Shown here: positions 26,985-35,592 of the stretch, piece by piece
How positions within the stretch are numbered: position 1 is the stretch's first letter
Layout: every line of letters begins with the position of its first letter
Source: Aliarcobacter sp.
GTDB lineage: Bacteria > Campylobacterota > Campylobacteria > Campylobacterales > Arcobacteraceae
Length of the DNA: 64,000 nt
Reading direction: 5' to 3'
NCBI GenBank assembly: GCA_028689025.1
Contig: JAQTXA010000005.1
Span: 62,001-126,000 of the forward strand
Notes under the pieces: model-generated
Seen by the model: only the letters and a program-made list of their open reading frames with translations
Told to the model about the DNA's origin: nothing
Database searches by the model: none
Program-made: the position numbers and the translations under genes

Positions 26985-27872
26985 TTATTTTTGAAATAAT
27001 TTTGAATAAATATCAATATTTTTATCAATATATTTATTTACTTCTTCAATAGTAGTAACTTCATATTCTCTATATAAAAAAACATCTAATAAAAGAGCAT
27101 AAGATAAATGAAACAGAAAATAAGCATGTGCATATGTATCTAAAGTAGCCGTACTGCTTCTAAAAGGAGAAAATACTGCTCCATGAAATCTTTCATTTCT
27201 ATAATTTGCTAAAACAATTTTCAATAAAAACTTAATTAAAGAATTATCATTAAAAGTATAATCTACACCATTTAAAGAAATTTTCTCTTTATTAAATACC
27301 TTTTTTAATAGTTTACCTGCATTTCTTAAATCACCTGCTATAGGTTTTTTATTTGAACTAGGTGGATATTTATTTACAAATTCATTGATGAAACTCTCAC
27401 TTAAACTAGATTGTGCTCTTCTATATAGTGTTTCTTGATTATTATTTTCTTTTAAAGATGATTCAATAATTCTTTTTGCAGCATATTTACAAGTTTGTTC
27501 TGGAATTACATTTAAATACTTTATAAAAGCGGTTGATACATTAACATTAATTAATATTTCATCTATAAATGCATCAAATCTAGAAGTATTATTTTGATTC
27601 AATTCATTTTGTATTACAAAAAATTCTGCATCGAGTGCTTTCCAAATATTATCAAAAGCAAAATCAGGTCTTAATGGTAACATATCTAATGAATCAATTA
27701 AATAACCTAAATATGTTTGAAAATTATTATCATCATTTTCTTTTAATTTGACTACATTAATTACTTTTAAACCCAAATTATTTAACTTATCAGTAAGTTG
27801 TTTTTCAACATCAAATAAAAATTTATTGGGCCATTCATTGTTATATTTTACTCTTAATTGCTGTGTATTCAT
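26985..27872 (-). CDS. HEPN-motif protein, putative toxic RNase partner of the adjacent ATPase
   Basis: 295 residues, mostly helical, no family recognised by eye. Near the C-terminus it carries RNERFH (225-230), which fits the HEPN ribonuclease motif R-polar-x3-H, followed by a long hydrophobic helix (YAHAYFLFHLSYALLLDVF), as in HEPN-type Abi and toxin proteins. It lies 24 bp downstream of an SMC-like ATPase gene with no other partner. This arrangement (ATPase sensor plus HEPN effector) is common in abortive-infection systems. Function is inferred from motif and context only. Confidence 0.55.
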   Translation of the reverse strand: MNTQQLRVKYNNEWPNKFLFDVEKQLTDKLNNLGLKVINVVKLKENDDNNFQTYLGYLIDSLDMLPLRPDFAFDNIWKALDAEFFVIQNELNQNNTSRFDAFIDEILINVNVSTAFIKYLNVIPEQTCKYAAKRIIESSLKENNNQETLYRRAQSSLSESFINEFVNKYPPSSNKKPIAGDLRNAGKLLKKVFNKEKISLNGVDYTFNDNSLIKFLLKIVLANYRNERFHGAVFSPFRSSTATLDTYAHAYFLFHLSYALLLDVFLYREYEVTTIEEVNKYIDKNIDIYSKLFQK

Positions 27873-27896
27873 TTTAATCCTTTAATTTTGTATATC

Positions 27897-30173
27897 TTAA
27901 ATATTATTAAGATTTTTAATATCAGTGTATAGCTGTTTTAATTCAATAATATCCATATCTAAAAGAGGTTCGTACATAAATGAATTTAAATGTATATTTT
28001 CAGGTGTCATAATATTTACACTATCCAGTTTCTGAATATTTTCATCAGAACCAATTTGTTTGTATCCATTAAATAGTTCCCATGTTTGATTTGGACATGA
28101 ATCAATAAAAGCTAAAAAGACATCTTTATTTCCAGTATTTGTTGTTCTGTATCTTCCTCTTCCACTTTTCCATGTAAATATCTGAAGCGAAGTTTCTATT
28201 TTACTTTTCATAAATTCTTCTGACTTTAGCCTTATTGCAATTGCTAAAATAATTTTATTTTCTAACAATATGTTTTCATTTGAAATATGATTATCAGCTA
28301 TATTCATTATGGAATTATAGATACTATCATTAGTTAAATCTATAGATTCATCAAAATCATTATTATCTATATATTCCCCATATATAGTTTTTAATTGGTT
28401 GAATTTAATTTTTTTAGTTTCATTCTTAATATGAAGTAAGTTTGTCAATAATAAGAAATCATTCATACTTACTGGATAGCTATTTACATGTTTGTCTTTA
28501 CCATATTCTATAAGATTTCTAACAAATGGTATTAAAGACAAAATATGTTTAATTGCGTCTATACTTGTATATGTACAATGATTATGTGTCTTAGCTTTTA
28601 AAACATCTTTCCAAGTATGAAAAGGATTATCCTGATAATGTTCTTGACTAACAGTAACTTCATTTCCAGTTTTTGAAGCATGTAATTTATTTTGTCTTGA
28701 TAAATTTAATCTATTTGAAATAATTCTATAAAAATCAAAATTATGAGATAAAATAATCATATAAAAATTAGGTTTTTTTGAAATATCTTTTAAATATTGA
28801 ATAATTGCGTATTTATTTTTGTAATCAAATGAATCAGCAATATCATCTATAATAAACAATGTTCTTTGATTTTCATTTATCCTTTTTTCAACATCAAAAA
28901 TAATATTTAATAAATATAATGCTCTTTTTTCACCTTGACTCAAAGTATCTTTATTTTCCAATTCATCTCTATTAATTAATACTCCATTTCCAAAGTCAAA
29001 TATTATTTTTGGTAAAGATTCCCCTATTATGGAACTTATAGGATTTTCAATCTTCATTGTAAAAGGAAGGTTAAATCTATTATTAAAAATATCAATAGAT
29101 TTTTTCCAAAGAGTGCCATTTATATCTAAAGTTCTAATTTCTTCTATTAACAGCAAATAACTTTCTTTCAAAGTATTGAAACTAGTTTCATCTACTTTTA
29201 AATAAGAAAGCCAAAGTTTTTTTCTAAAATTTGCTAAATTATTTAAAGCTAATTCTTCTATGATGGCAGGATTATTTTCAATTATGTCTTTTAAAAATTT
29301 ACCTTCTATTGTTGTCAAAGCTTTATCAATAGCTTTAAAAGCACTTGTTTCTTGCAATCGTAATTCAATTTCTTCTATTTTATTTGATAATGCTTGTAAA
29401 TTCGCAAATTCTCCAGAACCATCTAAATAAATTTTATTTGTCCTAACAAAAAAGCTACTAGTTTCTAACTCTTTTTTTATATTTTTTAGTTTTGGTAAAT
29501 TAAAATTTCCTCTTTCAAAAAAAGTATAATCTCCATATATTTCATCACTTTTTTCAAGATAATCACGAATAGAAGTTTGAAAATCATCTTTCATAATGTT
29601 ATTGAGCACAGCTTTATGAAATACTTGAGAATATTCTATATCTGAATAATCATAATCAACATCTAAATTTATACTTTCAATATTTTGCAAAAAACTTTGT
29701 TCTGTAAAATCAAAATCTTTTAAAATTTGTTCTTCTAATTTTAAAAATCCTTTTGTAGATAATGCTTTATTACTATCTAATCCTGATTTATCTTTTAAAT
29801 TACTAAATATAATATTTTTGATTCTTATTATCTCAGCTAATCTAGTTCTTATATCTTCATTAATCAATAATGATGAAATACTACCTGATTCATATTCTTT
29901 CTCAAATGAATTAATTACAAATATCTCATCTTTATTTATATCAACATTATCTACTTTAATATTTTTAACAATTGGTGTATTATTAAAGATAACATCTTTT
30001 ATATCCCTTTCTTTTCCTTCTTGAAATTTTTTAAATATCTTTGCAAAAGATGTTTTCATTAAACCATTCTTTGCATAAATTACATTAACATTATTTTCTG
30101 TAGTAAAATTAAATTCTTTATTTAGCTTTTTAATACCATAACAATTTTCAAACTCAACTTTTAAATTTTGCAT
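27897..30173 (-). CDS. SMC/RecF-like AAA ATPase of a candidate defence pair
   Basis: 758 residues. N-terminal Walker A variant YAKNGLMKTS (33-42) follows VNVIY, a long helical middle follows, then an ABC-type signature LSQGEKRAL, Walker B TLFIIDDIADSFD and switch ILSHNFDF. This is the layout of overcoming-lysogenisation/anticodon-nuclease-like (AAA_15/AAA_21, PrrC/RloC-type) ATPases. The C-terminal 250 residues are unassigned. It lies directly upstream of the HEPN-motif gene, on the same strand. A regulatory ATPase controlling that effector is the simplest reading. Confidence 0.65.
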   Translation of the reverse strand: MQNLKVEFENCYGIKKLNKEFNFTTENNVNVIYAKNGLMKTSFAKIFKKFQEGKERDIKDVIFNNTPIVKNIKVDNVDINKDEIFVINSFEKEYESGSISSLLINEDIRTRLAEIIRIKNIIFSNLKDKSGLDSNKALSTKGFLKLEEQILKDFDFTEQSFLQNIESINLDVDYDYSDIEYSQVFHKAVLNNIMKDDFQTSIRDYLEKSDEIYGDYTFFERGNFNLPKLKNIKKELETSSFFVRTNKIYLDGSGEFANLQALSNKIEEIELRLQETSAFKAIDKALTTIEGKFLKDIIENNPAIIEELALNNLANFRKKLWLSYLKVDETSFNTLKESYLLLIEEIRTLDINGTLWKKSIDIFNNRFNLPFTMKIENPISSIIGESLPKIIFDFGNGVLINRDELENKDTLSQGEKRALYLLNIIFDVEKRINENQRTLFIIDDIADSFDYKNKYAIIQYLKDISKKPNFYMIILSHNFDFYRIISNRLNLSRQNKLHASKTGNEVTVSQEHYQDNPFHTWKDVLKAKTHNHCTYTSIDAIKHILSLIPFVRNLIEYGKDKHVNSYPVSMNDFLLLTNLLHIKNETKKIKFNQLKTIYGEYIDNNDFDESIDLTNDSIYNSIMNIADNHISNENILLENKIILAIAIRLKSEEFMKSKIETSLQIFTWKSGRGRYRTTNTGNKDVFLAFIDSCPNQTWELFNGYKQIGSDENIQKLDSVNIMTPENIHLNSFMYEPLLDMDIIELKQLYTDIKNLNNI

Positions 30174-30185
30174 ATTTATATCCTT

Positions 30186-30452
30186 TTAATTTAAATCTAA
30201 AACACTCGTCCCATCACCCTTATGAACAACATTAATCTGAAATGAAAATTGCTCTTTTAGTGCTTCCACATGGGAAATCACACCTACCATCTTTCCTGAA
30301 CTTTGAAGTTGATTTAGTGCTAGTTCCAAACTATCACTATCAAGTCTCCCAAATCCTTCGTCCAAGAAAAGTGAATCTATACTTATCTTTTGACTAGCCA
30401 AACTTGAAAGCCCCAACGCTAAAGATAAACTCACTATAAAATTCTCAAACAT
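30186..30452 (-). pseudogene. sbcC: C-terminal remnant of exonuclease subunit SbcC
   Basis: 88 residues encoding FIVSLSLALGLSSLAS, the Walker B/D-loop LFLDEGFGRLDSDSLELAL, and GVISHVEALKE, the end of the SbcC ATPase. Everything N-terminal (Walker A, coiled coils, hook) and the first half of the signature helix are missing. The break falls at about 30452, in the zone next to the integrase. It cannot be functional alone. It shows that the defence pair sits behind an old sbcC locus. Confidence 0.85.
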
Positions 30453-30479
30453 ATAATTTAAGTAATATCGTATCGAAAA

Positions 30480-30500
30480 GGTGTCACATATGGTGTCACA
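30480..30500 (+). repeat. Short direct repeat beside the SbcC break
   Basis: GGTGTCACA occurs twice with a 12-bp period (30480-30488 and 30492-30500). Located between the SbcC break and the integrase gene; it could be an integrase arm site or a scar. No second copy was found elsewhere in the window. Confidence 0.3.
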
Positions 30501-30624
30501 GATTGGTTTTTTATAAATTATTTTTTTATTTTATGAAAGGAAATGTACTATTTATAGATGATGGTATAAGAAACATTAAATTATTTTTATAAATTATTAG
30601 TTATTTTTAAGAAATTTTGCAAAC

Positions 30625-30660
30625 AAAAAAAGGTAAGAACTAACAGCTCTTACCTTTTTA
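30625..30660 (-). terminator. Intrinsic terminator behind a 3' gene remnant
   Basis: AAAAAGGTAAGAGC pairs with GTTCTTACCTTTTT, with T tracts on both strands. It lies 20 bp after the stop codon at 30680 (minus strand), as for a genuine gene end. Confidence 0.75.
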
Positions 30661-30679
30661 ATAGAATAGAATTTAGAGC

Positions 30680-30775
30680 TTATTCAGCTACAGCTACTTC
30701 TACTGGTGTACCTTCCCAACTTTTCATATTTCTAACATAATCACACAACCCCCAAAATATCGACAATATATCGTA
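30680..30775 (-). pseudogene. 3' remnant of a chromosomal gene at the prophage junction
   Basis: On the minus strand an open frame ends DYVRNMKSWEGTPVEVAVAE and stops at 30680, followed by an intrinsic terminator. There is no start codon in range. It looks like the last residues of an ordinary gene cut off from its 5' part. It lies between the SbcC remnant and an outward-facing integrase, which suggests that it marks attL and that the rest of the gene lies beyond the right end of the prophage. I do not recognise the protein. Confidence 0.45.
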
Positions 30776-30904
30776 AAATAGGAACTTTTTATATTTATTT
30801 TTTATTTCTCAAAGGTGGCTAAAAGTCTTTTAAAGTTGCTAAAAGTTAAAATAGCTGTATAAGAACTGTATAAATAAAAATCAACCCTACAAAGATAAAA
30901 ATAA

Positions 30905-32050
30905 ATGGAAAAAACAAAATTTACAGGTGTTTTCAAAAGAACATCAAATGATGGTATAACAGTATATTATATCAAGTATTCTTTAAAAAATAAACAACAC
31001 CTGGAAAAGGTAGGAACATCAGTAGAAGGTGTGACTGCAACTTATGCTGCAAAAATGAGAGCAAAAAGAACATCAATAGATAGACTTAGAGACGATGCAC
31101 CAATGCTTTTAAATCAAAAACAAATGACTTTTAATGAAGCTTTTGAATTATATATAAAATCAATCGAGGGCAAAAGTGATACAGAAAATACAAAATCAAG
31201 ATATGCAAATCATGTTGGACCTTATTTTGCTAATTTTAGATTAGATGATATTACACCGGAAGTGGTTGAAGATTTTAGACAAAAAGCAAGAAGTAAGAAA
31301 AAAGACAATAAAACATTTTACGCACCAAAAACAGTAAACGACTGGATAAATATTGTAGGAACGGTATATAATTTTTTAATCTCAAAAAGAGATTTAAAAC
31401 TTTCAAATCCTGCTCATGCAGCTAAAGTTGAAAGGGAAAAAATTGATAATGATAGAGAAAGATATTTAGATATTAAAGAAATTGATAAATTGTGGGATTA
31501 TTTAGACAATAGAATAGGAACAGAATTTAAAGGATATGTTACAGAATATATGAAAGTTTTTTTAGCACTTAGTCTTTCAACAGGCGCTAGATTATCTAGT
31601 ATTTTGTCAATATCAAAAAATGATATAAATTTAGATACAAGTACGGTTATTATTAAAAACCATAAATCAAATAGAACATATCATGGATATATACATCCTG
31701 CTTTTGAAGATATTATTAAAAAGAGGATGGAAAGTTTATCACAGATAGATTATCTTGTAAGTGGAACACCAAATATTTTGTCAAGGAGTGCGCCCTATAA
31801 AGTTTTTCAACCAATATTTGATGAACTTTTTAACCAGGGATTAAAACCTGATGATAGAAAAAGGAGAGTTGTGATTCACACATTAAGACATACTTTTGCT
31901 TCACAACTTGCAATATCTGGAACACCCATTTATACAATCATGAAACTAATGGATCATGCAGACATAAATCAAACAATAAGATATGCTAAATTAAGCCCTG
32001 AAAACGGAAGGAATAGTGTATTTAATTTATCTTATAGAACTAATTATTAA
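30905..32050 (+). CDS. Tyrosine recombinase/integrase 1
   Basis: 381 residues. An N-terminal SAM-like core-binding domain (MTFNEAFELYIKSI) precedes the catalytic domain with Arg in TGARLSSIL, the H-x-x-R box HTLRHTFASQ, His in LMDHADI and the nucleophile Tyr in IRYAKLS. Phage/genomic-island type. It sits at the left edge of the prophage, facing inward, beside the broken 3' gene end, so it is the likely integrase for this junction. Its last 11 bp overlap the convergent HTH gene. A second, related integrase lies at 41876. Confidence 0.9.
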   Translation: MEKTKFTGVFKRTSNDGITVYYIKYSLKNKQHLEKVGTSVEGVTATYAAKMRAKRTSIDRLRDDAPMLLNQKQMTFNEAFELYIKSIEGKSDTENTKSRYANHVGPYFANFRLDDITPEVVEDFRQKARSKKKDNKTFYAPKTVNDWINIVGTVYNFLISKRDLKLSNPAHAAKVEREKIDNDRERYLDIKEIDKLWDYLDNRIGTEFKGYVTEYMKVFLALSLSTGARLSSILSISKNDINLDTSTVIIKNHKSNRTYHGYIHPAFEDIIKKRMESLSQIDYLVSGTPNILSRSAPYKVFQPIFDELFNQGLKPDDRKRRVVIHTLRHTFASQLAISGTPIYTIMKLMDHADINQTIRYAKLSPENGRNSVFNLSYRTNY

Positions 32051-32300
32051 ATATTTTAATTTGATTATCTACAATTGTTTTTGCTATAGCAGTAATTGAA
32101 TAAAGAGGTTTACCTCTATCTTTTTTATTTAGTCTAGTATATGGTATTCCGATATTTTCTTCCCTATCTTGTTTAAGTCCTGCTTCTGTTTTTCCAAGAA
32201 CAGATGCAGTTTCTTTTGGAGTAAGAGCAACTTTCCCAAATTTTTCAAAAAGGAAAGTTGAAATCATTTTATAATCATCATTTTTTTGTATTGCATTCAT
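32040..32300 (-). CDS. Small HTH protein, excisionase/AlpA-like
   Basis: 86 residues with a helix-turn-helix segment KVALTPKETASVLGKTEAGLKQDREENIGIPYTRL, the pattern of MerR/AlpA-type excisionase DNA-binding domains (the 'TPKETASVLG' helix followed by a wing). It converges on the integrase with an 11-bp overlap. It may be the directionality factor or a regulator of early genes. Confidence 0.55.
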   Translation of the reverse strand: MNAIQKNDDYKMISTFLFEKFGKVALTPKETASVLGKTEAGLKQDREENIGIPYTRLNKKDRGKPLYSITAIAKTIVDNQIKIFNN

Positions 32301-32876
32301 CTAATAATCCTTTAATCCAAGTTTTTGCCAAACTGTATTTATTTTTTTGTTGTAGTGCGATATTCTTTCCAGGTATGGATATTCTGGTAATTTAGCAGTT
32401 AATCCATTTGTTATTTGCTCAAAGCTTTGTGTAAAATCTAAATTGTTTCTTCTTTCAACAATAATTTCACCTTTATATTTTTTATACTCAAAACGATAGC
32501 CTTTAGTACTCCATCTTTTTTTATTTGGATTAAGACAATCTTTTATATGATTTCTACAAACTTCTAACATTTGCGCAGCGTAATTAATGCTTCTAAAAGT
32601 TCCTACAGGCTTTAAAGAGTTTGCTTTAAATACAGCTATTTCTTTTGAATGTGGCTGTACTCTATGCTTTTCTTTTTCTTTTTCTGGCATTAAATAGCCT
32701 TTTTTACCTTTTAATTTTATTCCGTTTTTCTTTTTGCTTAAATCATATTTTCTAATCAGTTCTTGTATATAAGTTGTTGGGACTTTTCTTATTTTAGCTA
32801 TTTCAAAATCTGTTTTTTCTTCATCCCAATACTTCTTTTTTAACCATATTTTTGAAATAGTAGGATGTTTATTCAT
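32301..32876 (-). CDS. Phage protein with HTH and IENR/NUMOD-like DNA-binding repeat
   Basis: 191 residues. The N-terminal part (DFEIAKIRKVPTTYIQELIRKYDL) looks like a resolvase-type HTH. The middle (IAVFKANSLKPVGTFRSIN, then YAAQMLEVCRNHIKDCL, then GYRFEYK) matches the NUMOD1/IENR1 module of homing-endonuclease-like proteins. No nuclease motif (HNH or GIY) is visible, so it may be a free-standing DNA-binding derivative. Directly adjoins the excisionase-like gene. Confidence 0.5.
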   Translation of the reverse strand: MNKHPTISKIWLKKKYWDEEKTDFEIAKIRKVPTTYIQELIRKYDLSKKKNGIKLKGKKGYLMPEKEKEKHRVQPHSKEIAVFKANSLKPVGTFRSINYAAQMLEVCRNHIKDCLNPNKKRWSTKGYRFEYKKYKGEIIVERRNNLDFTQSFEQITNGLTAKLPEYPYLERISHYNKKINTVWQKLGLKDY

Positions 32877-32890
32877 ATTTTATCTTTCCA

Positions 32891-33376
32891 TTAAAATGGG
32901 ATTTCATCTTCTATTTCTTCACTATACCGATATGAACTTTCTTCATTTTCATAACTATCTGGTTCATAAGTACTGTTTTGTCTTTTATCTTCCATTGTTT
33001 TTATATCATAGGCATATTCTATAACTTCATTCTCAAATCTTTTTTCAGCTCGCCAAACAGCAATAGATAATTTTCTAAAAGCTACTTCTATTGTTCCGGT
33101 CATAAACTTTTTTAATTCACCATCTATTACCTTTTCACCCATCCAAAGCGAACCTATAGGAATGTCTCTAAATGTATCACCTTTATTAACATTTCCTCTT
33201 TGATAAATAATATAGTCAGGATGTTTTGATTCCGTTTTATTTTTGTTTGGACTTAACTTTGCAGAAAATGGTCTCACTCCTGCAATTCTAAAATAACACT
33301 CATACCATTTAACAAGTTCTTCTTTATCAGCTCTTTTTATTTTTAACTGTTCCCTTCTAATAAATCCTATTTGCAT
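32891..33376 (-). CDS. Phage protein with SSB-like acidic tail
   Basis: 161 residues of unknown family. The C-terminus is acidic and ends DEIPF, like the tip of single-strand DNA-binding proteins (D-D-I-P-F) that recruits replication and repair partners. The core (GVRPFSAKLSPNK, DYIIYQRGNVNKGDTFRDIPIG, IEVAFRKLSIAVWRAEKRF) has no motif that I know. A ssDNA-binding or recombination role is a guess from the tail and the neighbourhood. Confidence 0.45.
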   Translation of the reverse strand: MQIGFIRREQLKIKRADKEELVKWYECYFRIAGVRPFSAKLSPNKNKTESKHPDYIIYQRGNVNKGDTFRDIPIGSLWMGEKVIDGELKKFMTGTIEVAFRKLSIAVWRAEKRFENEVIEYAYDIKTMEDKRQNSTYEPDSYENEESSYRYSEEIEDEIPF

Positions 33377-33379
33377 TAT

Positions 33380-33701
33380 TTACCTTTCTTCCAAATCTAT
33401 TTCTACACCTAGTTTTTTTAACTTAGATTGTAACCTTCTCATTTCAGCTGATAACTTTTTAAGTTCAGTTTTCTTTTTTAAAATATCTGTTAATTTTAAG
33501 TTGCCTAAATCCATTAGTTCTTTTTCTATTTCAAAATATTTTATTCTTACACCTGCTAATTCATCTTTTAATTGCTTAACATGTAATAACTTCTTTTCGC
33601 TATTTGTAAAAGAAGGTGCTTCTATTTTAGTTATTTGAACACCTTTTTATTACAGTAAATCCATTGTCTTTTAATTCTCTTATAGCTTCTTGATCAGACA
33701 T
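33380..33701 (-). pseudogene. Small coiled-coil gene with an apparent frameshift
   Basis: From a clear ATG at 33701 the frame reads MSDQEAIRELKDNGFTVIK and stops soon after. Omitting one base in the A5 run of TAATAAAAAGG continues it as GVQITKIEAPSFTNSEKKL and about 70 further charged, helical residues to a stop at 33380 (ending LGVEIDLEER). The downstream frame has no start of its own in its first half. Either a one-base insertion inactivated it, or a slippery-run frameshift joins the halves. The function is unknown. Confidence 0.45.
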
Positions 33702-33754
33702 TTAACACCTCTATTTTATTAAGTCTTTAATTGCATCAAAAAATGAATTTTTTC

Positions 33755-34390
33755 TCACTTTTTACCTTTTACTTCTTCAAAATAATAAATTTCTAAATCC
33801 CTATAAAGTAGGTCAAATAATTCTTCATCAGCACCCCATTCGTTAGCTATTGTAAAGGCTACGATATTGTCTTCTCTACCATTCCAATTTTTAATATAAC
33901 TTCCATCTTTATAACCATTATCTTGTCTAAATTTATTCAAACAGTTTTTTGTAATATAAGCAATATAAACATCTTCATTACTCATGTTTAAATTATTAAA
34001 AATAGCTTTCATAGTAAAAAATCTACCATGTACATTTAAGTTTAATTCATCTACCAATTCAGATAAATGAGGATTTCTATTATTTACTAAAGTAAAACTA
34101 TTTTGAAAATCTTCTGCAGTTTTTTCTAAATAAGAAACCTTATTATCGTATTTTCTTTGCAATTCATAACTAATCACAAAATGAAGTAAATCAATAGCTT
34201 CAACTTTTACATTTTCCATGTCTGGAATTTGATGTTTCCACCACTTGAAACCTAATGACTCTAATAGTTCACCACTTTCAACAATAATGGCACTATTCCA
34301 ATTAAATTTTTTATCAAGATAATCTTTTGCTACCTGTTGGTTAAATTTATGTTGTAATCTAACCATTACATTAAATATATTTTTTTCCAT
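33755..34390 (-). CDS. dUTPase-like all-alpha NTP pyrophosphatase
   Basis: 211 residues from ATG 34390 (AAAGGAAATAATACA upstream; the longer in-frame start at 34414 would run into the preceding gene). Contains the dimeric dUTPase/MazG-like helical metal motif: ESGELLESLGFKWWKHQ and, one helix later, EAIDLLHFVISYEL, with acidic pairs placed to bind Mg2+. Campylobacterota and their phages use this class of dUTP diphosphatase. It keeps uracil out of phage DNA. A later segment holds KDGSYIKNWNGREDN, also typical. Confidence 0.82.
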   Translation of the reverse strand: MEKNIFNVMVRLQHKFNQQVAKDYLDKKFNWNSAIIVESGELLESLGFKWWKHQIPDMENVKVEAIDLLHFVISYELQRKYDNKVSYLEKTAEDFQNSFTLVNNRNPHLSELVDELNLNVHGRFFTMKAIFNNLNMSNEDVYIAYITKNCLNKFRQDNGYKDGSYIKNWNGREDNIVAFTIANEWGADEELFDLLYRDLEIYYFEEVKGKK

Positions 34391-34394
34391 TGTA

Positions 34395-34724
34395 TTATTT
34401 CCTTTTAATTTCAAATTTATAAAGTTCTGTATTTATTTCTCTAAGTTCTATTTCTAAATCAACTCTTTTTTTAGAATAAGATTCATGATTTTGCTTTTTG
34501 CATATCTGTAAATTATGCTTTTTTGCTTTATCCCACAATCCTGCCCATTTATAAGAATTTGTATCTTTTGTATCATCTAAATATCTTTGTAATGCTTTCA
34601 TGCTTTTTACATAAGCTGTTGCAGCTCTACTTAAATAAGGATGTTCATGTAATTTAATTAGATTTTTTAACTTCTTTTCTAAAATAACTTTTCTTTTTTT
34701 TAAAGTTTTTTCAATGTATGACAT
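34395..34724 (-). CDS. Hypothetical helical phage protein
   Basis: 109 residues, very lysine-rich, predicted helical (KTLKKRKVILEKKLKNLI and KKRVDLEIELREINTELY at the two ends). No family recognised. It lies between parB and the dUTPase gene on the same strand. Small basic helical proteins in such places are often DNA- or nuclease-associated, but nothing here proves it. Confidence 0.5.
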   Translation of the reverse strand: MSYIEKTLKKRKVILEKKLKNLIKLHEHPYLSRAATAYVKSMKALQRYLDDTKDTNSYKWAGLWDKAKKHNLQICKKQNHESYSKKRVDLEIELREINTELYKFEIKRK

Positions 34725-34755
34725 TTAAATTTCCTCAATAGTTATTTTGTAATTA

Positions 34756-35592
34756 TTAGTTATAGATTTTTTTTATCAATTTATTTGGATAGTCTATAAT
34801 TAAGCTTGCTTCTAAATCACCTATAGTTATTGATATGTATTCACCTATTTCATTGTGACAACCATTTCCATAACATATAAATTTTTGTTTATTTTGGTTT
34901 TTATCTTCCAAAACTTCAAAAACTCCATCATCATATCTTTTTGTTTTTTTTGGTTCTTTCAAATTTCTAATTTCATTTCTGGTAATTTCTCCATTGCTAT
35001 ACTGTTCATAAATTTCTTTTTGCGCAGTTGGATTTTTTACCCTTGAAATTTCATCCATAACAGATAAAGATATATCTTTCTTGTTTTGCTCAATATCTTC
35101 TAATATCTCACTACCAAGCTTTAAACAACTAAAAGCTTTACTTACAAAAGTATCTGATTTACCAATTCTATTTGCTAAATCTGATTTTTTTTCATATCTT
35201 CCAGATTCCCAAAGTTTTAAAATATATTTTGCTACTTCAAAATCTGTTAAATCACTTCTTTGAATATTTTCAATCAATGTTAGTTCTTCTACTTGTTCAT
35301 CAGATGAAGTCATTATTAAAGCTATAATTGTTTTAGCTTTATTATGTAAGTGAGCCTTATATCTTCTTTCTCCACTTACTATCATGTATTTATTTTCTTT
35401 TTTAACAACCGTTATTGGTTGCAATAAACCATGTTCTTTTATATTTGCTGCAAGTTCTTCTATATCATCAAATTGTTTTCTTGGTTGTTCTGGATTAGGA
35501 AATACTTTTTCTATTTCTAATTCTAAAAATGGGCTAACCCCAGTTGTTTTAATTTTTCCTTTTGTTACATCACCAATATCAGAAAAGTTCAT
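34756..35592 (-). CDS. parB: ParB-family partition/nucleoid protein
   Basis: 278 residues from ATG 35592 (GAGGAG in front; overlaps the parA end by 14 bp). N-terminal ParB/Srx CTPase domain with PNPEQPRKQFDDIEELAANI, GLLQPITV, the C-motif-like SGERRYKAH and ENIQRSDLTDFEVA, then a HTH (SDLANRIGKSDTFVSKAFSCLKL). The C-terminal 80 residues are particular to this protein and contain CYGNGCHNEIGEY. Together with ParA it implies plasmid-like segregation of the phage genome at some stage. Confidence 0.88.
   Translation of the reverse strand: MNFSDIGDVTKGKIKTTGVSPFLELEIEKVFPNPEQPRKQFDDIEELAANIKEHGLLQPITVVKKENKYMIVSGERRYKAHLHNKAKTIIALIMTSSDEQVEELTLIENIQRSDLTDFEVAKYILKLWESGRYEKKSDLANRIGKSDTFVSKAFSCLKLGSEILEDIEQNKKDISLSVMDEISRVKNPTAQKEIYEQYSNGEITRNEIRNLKEPKKTKRYDDGVFEVLEDKNQNKQKFICYGNGCHNEIGEYISITIGDLEASLIIDYPNKLIKKIYN

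Noticed and set aside
33702..33754. Possible 15-residue peptide gene before the frameshifted coiled-coil gene
   Set aside because: A GTG-initiated frame exists on the minus strand, but it is too short and has no independent support.
34855..35263. Plus-strand open frames within parB
   Set aside because: Phe/Ile/Ser-rich shadows of an AT-rich minus-strand gene with clear ParB motifs.
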